From Lunatimonas salinarum (GTDB lineage: Bacteria; Bacteroidota; Bacteroidia; Cytophagales; Cyclobacteriaceae), in NCBI RefSeq assembly GCF_017811155.1, contig NZ_JACVCV010000018.1, positions 1 to 64,000 on the forward strand: a stretch of 64,000 bases of DNA, read 5' to 3'. The notes below the pieces were generated by a model, which did not search any database, was not told the origin of the DNA, and saw only the letters and a list, made by a program, of their open reading frames with translations. The translations under genes were made by a program, and so were the position numbers. This document shows positions 1 to 6,515 of this stretch, one piece after another (the first letter of the stretch is position 1; each line of letters begins with the position of its first letter).

Positions 1-168
1 AAATTGGTCCCATATCCGTGGGAAAGGGAAGACTATGCCCCGAAAATTGACCACCAACAGCCAAAAGCGAAAAAAACCCGCTTTCAACGAAAGGAATTCC
101 AATCACAATACCCTAACTTAATAGAATTGCCCCTGAACCGCTGGAATCAAGCGAGCATATATGGATGA
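1..168 (+). CDS. 3' end of an unidentified gene (partial)
   Basis: Frame 1 is open from the first base to a TGA at 166-168 and reads as a basic, proline-containing C-terminus (starts KLVPYPWERED, ends NRWNQASIYG). The start lies outside the window. The composition looks like real protein rather than noise, but no family is recognisable from about 55 residues. Confidence 0.4.
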   Translation, partial: KLVPYPWEREDYAPKIDHQQPKAKKTRFQRKEFQSQYPNLIELPLNRWNQASIYG

Positions 169-472
169 ATGGGTCAGAAAACCTGCCAGGAAAAAACACG
201 TTAGTCATTTGATTGGTAAATAATAATTTGTATTTTTAAATGTTTTAATTGCAAACCTAAATAGGGCTATTGGTTTCACCACTTATAATAAAAACTGATA
301 AGGGGTATTTTTGCAAAGGATTTTATCCTATCTGTTTAGTTTTAGTAGACTCCAATTCTAGTGAAAGAAAGTCATTTAGAATTAAAAATAGACGTATTGG
401 CGCAGGGGTCTTTCGAAGCAAAATTTCCCTATTTGCATCAAATCAAAAACAACATTTGATATAGACGCAAAA
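169..472. other. AT-rich gap without a convincing gene
   Basis: About 300 bases of AT-rich sequence. One frame opens from a TTG at 270 and closes at 464, but it has no ATG, no recognisable motif and low-complexity composition, so I do not call it a gene. No RNA gene or strong hairpin is seen. It probably holds the promoter of the gene at 473. Confidence 0.4.
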
Positions 473-1309
473 ATGATCTGTACACATCAAAAATATCTTT
501 TTTTCATAGTAATGCTCCTTTTTGTACAGCTTTTATTGAAAAGCAGACCAAACAGGTTCGAAAAAATAGATGCTGAGCACGGTCCGATCTATTCGGATAG
601 CATTCTATCCGCAAAACTTGAGTTAGCCTTTCAAAATAACTCCCAGCCCATGTTTAGCCAATTCTTTTTGGATTGGAATGAAACTATCCAAGCAAATACC
701 GAGGCGTTTGTAGGTCAAAATGACACTATTAAAGCAGTGTTCGACTCGTATAGAGCATTTTTTATACCACTCGATTTATTAAAAATCGGAAATTGGGAGC
801 GAGGTAATGAGCTTAATGTTAACAGCAAATATGTTGCTGTTCAAAATAAAATAATATTTTCGATTACAACGGCCGACAACTTCGATGATTTCAGTAAGAC
901 CAGAGAAATTTATTACATAGACTCAATCAGCAATTTTAGGCCCCCACTGTCAATGAACGATGGTAAGGTTTTATATTTAACTCCAGAGTATAAAAAATCA
1001 TTAAACTATTTCTTAGGTGTAAAAATAATCGAATCGAAGGAACCTTATAAAATGAACCGTGGCTTACCTTTGGATGAGGTTGAGAAACGTTACAATAGGA
1101 TAAGACCATTTATTCCGATTCTTTATGGACATTGGGGAGGACATTGGCATATTGAAACGCATCCCCTTGTTTATTCTATTATTTTTAATAAAGATCTGAA
1201 CTTGGCTAGGTTTGACTTTAGAGTTGGATACCAAGGTGGAGAAGCTATATTAAAAAAGGAAAATAATGTTTGGGTAATTAAGCGAAGTGAAGTCACATGG
1301 ATAGAATGA
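473..1309 (+). CDS. Membrane-anchored or exported protein of unknown function
   Basis: A 278-residue protein that I do not recognise. Residues 7-22 are strongly hydrophobic behind a short basic N-terminus, so this is either a signal anchor or a signal peptide; no lipobox cysteine is visible. The rest is soluble, with many aromatic residues and lysines. Near the C-terminus there is a tryptophan/glycine-rich stretch (YGHWGGHWHIE) followed by beta-rich sequence. The gene is AT-rich like the other genes in the first 5 kb and unlike the housekeeping genes further on, which suggests a transferred segment. It stands alone upstream of the IS element. No function can be assigned. Confidence 0.65.
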   Translation: MICTHQKYLFFIVMLLFVQLLLKSRPNRFEKIDAEHGPIYSDSILSAKLELAFQNNSQPMFSQFFLDWNETIQANTEAFVGQNDTIKAVFDSYRAFFIPLDLLKIGNWERGNELNVNSKYVAVQNKIIFSITTADNFDDFSKTREIYYIDSISNFRPPLSMNDGKVLYLTPEYKKSLNYFLGVKIIESKEPYKMNRGLPLDEVEKRYNRIRPFIPILYGHWGGHWHIETHPLVYSIIFNKDLNLARFDFRVGYQGGEAILKKENNVWVIKRSEVTWIE

Positions 1310-1435
1310 TATTTATAAAGTAGATAAATCTATCTCAAATAATCCAATATATATCAATATTTTATGTTTAAAATAATTCACTTGAAAACATTTATAAAAT
1401 ATTAAAGGAATTTTCGGTAGGTATTTATATATAAA

Positions 1436-1443
1436 AAAATATA
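1436..1443 (+). repeat. Left target-site duplication of the IS1595-family element
   Basis: The octamer AAAATATA immediately precedes the left end of the insertion sequence and is repeated exactly at 2409-2416 after the right end. Eight base pairs is the duplication length known for the IS1595 family. Confidence 0.8.
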
Positions 1444-1456
1444 TTGAATTAGACAT

Positions 1457-2347
1457 TTAATAAATAAAGGCTTTGTAGGGGTAGGGCGGCTGTGCCAGCA
1501 TCCTCACAACCAGATTCTCGAATATCCCCTCCTTCATCATGTGCCGGTTAAACCGGTAGGTATATTCGTTGATATACGGTTGCAGGGCCACCACTGAATG
1601 GTGGGTTCCCCTAACCCAGGCCTTGAACATCATAATCACACGGTGCATAGCACCAAAATTCTCCCCCTTTTTGCCCGACTTTTCACGCACTAGGTTGGGA
1701 AATTCCTTCTCCATCCCTTTGTAACCGGCCCAGCAGTCCGTTTTCACCTGCGCATCTGTCGCTATATGGTCCCTCATAAAGCTGCCCAGATTGGCCTTGG
1801 ACGCCGATTCGATCACCCTGCCATACCAACGTGACACACCTCCCCGCACCTTTTCGATCCCGACTACCACGATCCTCTTTTTCCCTTCGTTTCTGCCTAT
1901 TGCCTTGTCATCCTGGCCTCCCACGTAGGTTTCATCCACCTCCACCGTACCTACCAAGGGGTAGTTTCCACTACTTTCCATCGCCTTCATCACCTTCTGC
2001 TTGAATAGCCAGCAGGTTTTCTGCCTCAGTTCGAGCTTTCTGCTAAGCTCGCAGCTGCTGATCCCGTTTTTACTGGTGGAAATGTAATAGACTATGTAAA
2101 ACGCCTTGAGAATGGGGAATTTGCACTGGTGGAACAGTGTGCCCGAGGTCGGAGATTCCAGTCTACAGCATCGGGTACACTGCCTGTCGAATTCCTTAAT
2201 GCCCTTACAATAGGAGGTGTTGCCACATTTCTTGCAGATGTATCCCTCTTTCCACTTCAGCTCCGCCAAGTACTTATAGCACTCCCTGTCGGAGGGAAAC
2301 TTCTCCTGAAACTCAAATATGGAGAGACTCTTATACCTTTTTTCCAT
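1457..2347 (-). CDS. IS1595-family (ISXO2-like) transposase
   Basis: A 296-residue DDE transposase counted from the ATG at 2347; the frame extends to a TTG at 2368, but the ATG start (MEKRYKSL) fits better. An N-terminal zinc ribbon is seen at C38xxC41 and C57xxC60. The ISXO2-like catalytic domain follows, with D138 in the VEVDETYVGG motif, D204 in KTDCWAGY and E261 in INEYTYRFNR, preceded by the family stretch WVRGTHH. Length and domain order are normal for the family, and no frameshift or internal stop is present. The stop codon lies within the left terminal repeat. Confidence 0.93.
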   Translation of the reverse strand: MEKRYKSLSIFEFQEKFPSDRECYKYLAELKWKEGYICKKCGNTSYCKGIKEFDRQCTRCCRLESPTSGTLFHQCKFPILKAFYIVYYISTSKNGISSCELSRKLELRQKTCWLFKQKVMKAMESSGNYPLVGTVEVDETYVGGQDDKAIGRNEGKKRIVVVGIEKVRGGVSRWYGRVIESASKANLGSFMRDHIATDAQVKTDCWAGYKGMEKEFPNLVREKSGKKGENFGAMHRVIMMFKAWVRGTHHSVVALQPYINEYTYRFNRHMMKEGIFENLVVRMLAQPPYPYKAFIY

Positions 2348-2374
2348 AGAAGCCGTGTTTAAGAGCAATATAGG

Positions 2375-2383
2375 TAGATTTTG
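2375..2383 (+). promoter_or_regulatory. Possible outward -7 element in the right end of the IS
   Basis: TAGATTTTG inside the IS differs by one spacer base from the Bacteroidota -7 consensus TAnnTTTG. It points out of the element and sits about 37 bp before the ATG of the gene at 2421. A clear -33 TTTG at proper spacing is not seen, so this is only a candidate hybrid promoter. Confidence 0.25.
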
Positions 2384-2408
2384 ATCATTTACAAAATGCC
2401 TAATTCAG

Positions 2409-2416
2409 AAAATATA
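2409..2416 (+). repeat. Right target-site duplication of the IS1595-family element
   Basis: AAAATATA, identical to 1436-1443, directly follows the right terminal repeat. Only four bases separate it from the ATG of the next gene, so the insertion hit the leader of that gene. Confidence 0.8.
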
Positions 2417-2420
2417 AATT

Positions 2421-2915
2421 ATGTGGGAACGATGTATGTTCTGTTTTGGCCGAGGAGAAGTCCCTCATACAATTCCTAGACAAAATCATAGTCCGGGGGA
2501 GGATAGTTTTGTAACTAGGTATGAAAGATGTGTTCATTGTTATGGCACAGGGGGAAAGATAGTAGACAATAAAACTTCTCATAGTGGTGGGACTAAAGGA
2601 AAGGGAACTAGTGTTGAAAACATAAAGGATCCAATTACTCCAAAAGAGCCGTTAACAGAAAAGCAGAAGCTCAATAACTTTGCTGATTTTTTAGCATTTC
2701 TTGTAATGATTTTCCTTTTTTATTTATTATTCACTGAGCCCTTAGATTTAAGCGTTTGGGCTAAATTGGGAATTGGTTTTGGTTCATACTTTCTCACACA
2801 TTGGCTATTACTGCAGTATAAGCCAGTACTGGTTTTCCTAAGATTTGTAGTGAAATGGGCTATTTATGCTGGGTTAGTAATACTTGTTTTATGGATTATT
2901 TCTCTTTTTAACTAG
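2421..2915 (+). CDS. Small membrane protein with two DnaJ-type CxxCxGxG zinc knuckles
   Basis: A 164-residue protein. The N-terminus carries two copies of the DnaJ cysteine-rich repeat: C5MFC8FGRG and C37VHC40YGTG. DnaJ has four such repeats binding two zinc ions, so two could bind one. A polar linker follows, and then about three hydrophobic segments (roughly residues 88-108, 115-131 and 137-163), which would leave the zinc knuckles at the N-terminal side of a membrane domain. There is no J domain, so this is not a DnaJ. An in-frame stop at 2415-2417 fixes the start close to 2421. The IS element ends 12 bp upstream and has separated the gene from its old promoter. The next gene begins 60 bp downstream and may be co-transcribed. 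Function unknown. Confidence 0.7.
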   Translation: MWERCMFCFGRGEVPHTIPRQNHSPGEDSFVTRYERCVHCYGTGGKIVDNKTSHSGGTKGKGTSVENIKDPITPKEPLTEKQKLNNFADFLAFLVMIFLFYLLFTEPLDLSVWAKLGIGFGSYFLTHWLLLQYKPVLVFLRFVVKWAIYAGLVILVLWIISLFN

Positions 2916-2975
2916 GGGGAATTACAGTTATCAACAATTTAATAGGTTTTCGAGACATTCTTACCGGAATTAGCA

Positions 2976-5099
2976 ATGAAATCATTCGTAAAAACACTTC
3001 TTCTTGTAAGCATATCAATTTTCAATGTTTTACATGCACAAAACTGCAAAAAACTGGATGAATGGACCCAAAGTGTGGAACTCGAATTTCCGGACATTGA
3101 CTTCAAACAATTGAAAATTGGAAGTGAAACACACGATCGAATAAAATATAATCTTCTTTCAGATAAATATTTTATCCCGGTGTTTAATGAGCCATTTGAT
3201 AAAATCAGTAAATCTAAAAAAAAGCAAATAGCACATAGGATCAATCAATGCAGGCCGAAACTCAAAGTTGGAGGAGGGAATGCTACTATTTTAAAGCCAC
3301 GAGAAAGCGTGGGAAGACTGAGTCACTACATGGGGCAGGTTTTTCTGCAAGAAAATTCCTACAAAGTAGCGGTTCAACATATTCAAGAGATGCGATCGAT
3401 ACGGATGGGGTATGATCAAACAATTATGGCCTTAAATAGCGAGATATTGACATTCTCAGAACTAAATGACTACAAAAGCCTATTGAACTCAGAATATAAG
3501 ATTTTAATGGATTCTGAGTTGGTTTATTTATCTAATCTTATAGAACAGCAAGAATTCGAACTTGCAAATAAAACTCTGTTGGCCAAATCACAGTCATTAT
3601 TAGGATTAGAAAAATCGTTGTTTACCCTGCAAAAGTTGCTGAAATTTAAATTAGATTATGCAGACCTTTTTCTAAAAGCAGAAATATCGGTAAAACAGCA
3701 AGCTGATCAAATCATCAATAAGAAGACAAATGAAGTATTGAATTCTCTTATTCTTGTTGAAATGGATAAGGTAGAAAATATTGTACTCAATGAGAATGGT
3801 ATTGACCAGATAAATGATCTGTATAGTTTGGCAAATGACAATTACCACTTCTTTCGGGACCATGATCTCATCAAGAAACTATTCGCCGAAATAGAATGGA
3901 AAAAAACTCAGATTGTCAGTGACATTTCGGAAAGTATTATTTTGAAAATTAAGAAAAGTCAAGATATCTGGGAATTAAAACAAATTGAAGAAACATATTT
4001 ATCATCGGTATTGACCGATGATCCTGCTGTCGAGGTTATTTCTGATCAACTTTTATTGAGAGAACAAAACATAGTGGAAAAAGAAAGACAAGAAGAATTT
4101 ACACGCTTTGAAGAGCAGAGAAAAAGGCAGCAAAAAATCAATAGCCAAAATCTTAAAGTTATTCAACGGGGATATGCGGAAGGCGAATTTTCCAGAGCTG
4201 AGTTTTGGTTCCCTGGAGCTATAGAATTCCTTGCTTCCGGTGAAATTTCTAATTTTCCCGATAATTTGGAGTCGAGACTTTGGGTATTTCATTTTTATCA
4301 TGGGCTTTTAAGTGGAAATCGGCAGGGCTTGCCAAATGAGGTGTATGATATGGAGTTTCAACTCAGGATGGTTATTGCCTATATGAGTGAAATTAACATG
4401 GGCACTGAAAGGATTAAAAGAATGTTTAATTCAACAAATATCGAAGAATTTATCGTTAGTGATGTGGAGATATTTGGTATGTTGGATGCAAGAATGCTTA
4501 TGGAAAATAGCCGAAATCAATTAGAAGCTTTAAATCCCATCATATCTGCAACAATTAATTTAATATCCCACTACAGTGATAGAGTGATCAGTCCTCCAAC
4601 AAAATATAAGTTTTATTCTTATGGAAGTCAAAAGCTATTGAAAGCGCTTGGTGTTAAAGAGGAAGAAGTTGAGCGATTTAGGCCTGACTACAAAGATAGT
4701 TGGGCTATTTTAAGAGATAACATGATGACTAAGGTAAGTGCGGAAATAAGTAGCGATAGTAGTATTCCATTATATTCTGAGTTGCACGGACATTGGTTAG
4801 GTACATTATCTATTGAATCCGAGGAAAAAATCCCATTGGAAGTTTATTTTCAGCCACATGATATATATCATGAAATGTCTGGAATCTACTTAAATGGGGA
4901 GTCTTACTTTATGCCAGCTGTAATCTACAGCGGAAATAATTATGTTGAAACGAGTGCGGAAATGAAAAACATCAATTTTAAGGTATTGTTTGTCGGACAG
5001 CTATCTGAAAATGGAGAAAAATTGACAGGTTGGTTACATCACTATGAACTGGGTAATCGTGAGTACCAGGTTAGCTTCCGGAAAAAAAATCAAGATTAG
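2976..5099 (+). CDS. Large exported protein of unknown function
   Basis: A 707-residue protein with a clear Sec signal peptide (MKSFVKTLLL..., predicted cleavage after residue 21, LHAQ). The long middle part is lysine/glutamate/glutamine-rich and mostly helical, with stretches that look coiled-coil (for example near residues 370-395, rich in E, R and Q). The last 110 residues or so are beta-rich and contain LHGHWLGTLSIES, loosely resembling the YGHWGGHWHIE stretch of the protein at 473-1309. No catalytic motif or named domain is recognised. It is AT-rich and lies 60 bp after the zinc-knuckle membrane protein, so the two may form an operon. Probably periplasmic or surface exposed. Confidence 0.65.
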   Translation: MKSFVKTLLLVSISIFNVLHAQNCKKLDEWTQSVELEFPDIDFKQLKIGSETHDRIKYNLLSDKYFIPVFNEPFDKISKSKKKQIAHRINQCRPKLKVGGGNATILKPRESVGRLSHYMGQVFLQENSYKVAVQHIQEMRSIRMGYDQTIMALNSEILTFSELNDYKSLLNSEYKILMDSELVYLSNLIEQQEFELANKTLLAKSQSLLGLEKSLFTLQKLLKFKLDYADLFLKAEISVKQQADQIINKKTNEVLNSLILVEMDKVENIVLNENGIDQINDLYSLANDNYHFFRDHDLIKKLFAEIEWKKTQIVSDISESIILKIKKSQDIWELKQIEETYLSSVLTDDPAVEVISDQLLLREQNIVEKERQEEFTRFEEQRKRQQKINSQNLKVIQRGYAEGEFSRAEFWFPGAIEFLASGEISNFPDNLESRLWVFHFYHGLLSGNRQGLPNEVYDMEFQLRMVIAYMSEINMGTERIKRMFNSTNIEEFIVSDVEIFGMLDARMLMENSRNQLEALNPIISATINLISHYSDRVISPPTKYKFYSYGSQKLLKALGVKEEEVERFRPDYKDSWAILRDNMMTKVSAEISSDSSIPLYSELHGHWLGTLSIESEEKIPLEVYFQPHDIYHEMSGIYLNGESYFMPAVIYSGNNYVETSAEMKNINFKVLFVGQLSENGEKLTGWLHHYELGNREYQVSFRKKNQD

Positions 5100-5128
5100 G
5101 TTCGGATATAGTTTTCATTTGGAAGAAC

Positions 5129-5332
5129 TTAAGCTGTCGTCTTTGCTTGCTCTGCCGGGTTAAACGATAATGAAAGCCCACAAAGGGCAGCTGTACCAAT
5201 TGCCAAACCTGTCAAACATCGATTATATCTTGCAGTTGAACATCTTCCAAACTTCTCTCCGAACTTCTCTCCGAACTTTTTGACTGCCTTTTTAGGAGAA
5301 CGGAAAAAATCCCTGATATTCAAATTATTCAA
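5129..5332 (-). CDS. Doubtful small ORF with a KFGE tandem repeat
   Basis: A 67-codon frame opening only with TTG at 5332 that would encode a basic N-terminus with KFGEKFGEKFG, then a short hydrophobic stretch. The KFGE repeat comes from a 12-bp tandem duplication (cttctctccgaa) at 5252-5263 and 5264-5275. No homologous family is recognised and nothing independent supports translation. Confidence 0.2.
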   Translation of the reverse strand: MNNLNIRDFFRSPKKAVKKFGEKFGEKFGRCSTARYNRCLTGLAIGTAALCGLSLSFNPAEQAKTTA

Positions 5333-5620
5333 AATCCCGAAACCCCCAAAAGCTTCTCCGAAAGGTGTTTTAAATCTAAAAATTGAAAATTCAATTTAAA
5401 GCCTTCTTTATTCACAAGAGCATTGAAGCCTATGACGTATTGGACAGAGGTCTTTAAAATATGCTCAGCGAGGCATTGGGATGCCCTATCCCTAAAATCG
5501 CCACCATTGAAGTCCCCTATTATTCGCTCTCTTTTTCAATCAGATAGTCGCGTGCATAAGGTGCATTGGTATTTTTCACTACTGCTTTGTCGTAGAAAAT
5601 TGGCCTGTCGTATTGTTATG
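5329..5620 (-). pseudogene. Possible decayed coding sequence
   Basis: On the minus strand two frames give protein-like stretches that would join by one frameshift near 5525-5538. The upstream piece (about 5620 to 5526) reads YDRPIFYDKAVVKNTNAPYA and continues ARDYLIEKESE before two stops. The downstream piece (5538 to 5329) includes GDFNGGDFRDRASQCLAEHI and ends at a TGA. Neither piece has an ATG. The 70-codon plus-strand frame at 5423-5635 over the same bases shows no better support. The identity of the ancestor is not recognised. Confidence 0.25.
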
Positions 5621-5642
5621 ACTTTTCAAAAATGAATCAAAG

Positions 5643-6443
5643 TTATCCGTTGATAGAATTGAATTTAGCCAACTCCTTCCTCAAAAAGTCGGAAAGGGCG
5701 TGTATTCGCTCGGAGTCGTAGTACTTGAGGGCTGTCGCGGAAAACTGATACGCTGCCAAGGGGTTCCCGTTGTTGAGATACCGGACGGCTTGATTGTAAT
5801 ACTGTAATCCCAAAAGCTCCCTAAGCGCGATGGGCTGATATACCTCCGGTAAAGAAGCTGACCCGTCTATCGGTTCCCAAAAGAGGGAGCCAGAGTCGGT
5901 GGTGACATAAGACTCTAGATAATGTTGCAGTTCTTCTGTCTCTGTGATAAACCCGTACCGGGGGTCAGTCACTTCCAGCAACAACACCTCCCCATTTACG
6001 GATACCTGGAGAAACACGTGGTAGGAAGTCTCTATCGCCTCATAAGAAAAACCGAACGCTTCCAACAATGCCGCTAAGATAAGCGACCCGCTTACGCAAT
6101 CGTAAAGCCCTTCTCTCAACACATCTGACTCCAGCGTGTATTGCTGGTACTCGTGAAAAATCACCGCATGGGAGCGGAAAAAAATGGCACGCACCATTCG
6201 CTCAGACCTCCCAAATCGGACAAAGTCCTTTTCCAATTTTCGATACAGGTTAGCAAAGGACTGACTTTCATCAATCCACGCCGCCACCAGGCTTTTGGCA
6301 GCCACCTCCGGCCTATCCAAATGCCTGCCAAAAGTCGCACTCCCACCAGCCATCGAAAAAACCGTCACCATATACAGACACATCCAAAACAAAGAAGCGC
6401 GCATTTCCAACCACGTTATTTTAATGTTATCTAAAGTTAACAA
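5643..6443 (-). CDS. Transglutaminase-like exported protein
   Basis: A protein of up to 266 residues. A papain/transglutaminase-like core can be read: C116 in YDCVSGS followed by a hydrophobic helix, H142 in SYHVFLQV, and D160 in VTDPRYGF, in the spacing of a Cys-His-Asp triad. The first ATG gives a poor signal sequence; the ATG at codon 14 (position 6404, MRASLFWMCLYM) gives a better one, so the mature protein is probably exported. The C-terminal 60 residues are helical and TPR-like (QYYNQAVRYLNNGNPLAAYQ). It is monocistronic, convergent with nothing close, and a terminator of the next gene lies just upstream. The substrate is unknown; some members of this superfamily are peptidases rather than transglutaminases. 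Confidence 0.7.
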   Translation of the reverse strand: MLTLDNIKITWLEMRASLFWMCLYMVTVFSMAGGSATFGRHLDRPEVAAKSLVAAWIDESQSFANLYRKLEKDFVRFGRSERMVRAIFFRSHAVIFHEYQQYTLESDVLREGLYDCVSGSLILAALLEAFGFSYEAIETSYHVFLQVSVNGEVLLLEVTDPRYGFITETEELQHYLESYVTTDSGSLFWEPIDGSASLPEVYQPIALRELLGLQYYNQAVRYLNNGNPLAAYQFSATALKYYDSERIHALSDFLRKELAKFNSING

Positions 6444-6460
6444 TTTGTTAACATCAAAAC

Positions 6461-6490
6461 AAAAAAATAACCCCTGTGTTTACAGGGGTT
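6461..6490 (-). terminator. Rho-independent terminator of the TonB receptor gene
   Basis: A perfect 9-bp stem (AACCCCTGT / ACAGGGGTT, 6469-6477 with 6482-6490, loop GTTT). Read on the minus strand it is followed by seven T (6461-6467). It lies 26 bp after the receptor stop codon. Confidence 0.85.
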
Positions 6491-6515
6491 AGTTGGAACA
6501 TGGGCAATCTGAGGT

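Larger units (their letters stand above)
1444..2408 (-). mobile_element. Complete IS1595-family insertion sequence
   Basis: A 965-bp element bounded by imperfect inverted repeats: the left end reads TTGAATTAGACATTT and the right end, read from the other strand, CTGAATTAGGCATTT, with further matches to about 22 bp. It is flanked by identical 8-bp copies of AAAATATA. It carries a single transposase gene on the minus strand with no accessory gene. The ends, duplication and open transposase all look intact, so the insertion is probably recent and the element may be active. The subgroup within IS1595 cannot be told by eye. Confidence 0.9.

Noticed and set aside
270-464. 64-codon frame with TTG start
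   Set aside because: No ATG, no motif, AT-rich chance frame.
5252-5275. Possible CRISPR-like repeat
   Set aside because: Only two adjacent copies of a 12-bp unit without spacers; a simple tandem duplication. No CRISPR array was seen anywhere in the window.
5423-5635. 70-codon plus-strand frame
   Set aside because: Overlaps better, though broken, protein-like sequence on the other strand; no independent support.
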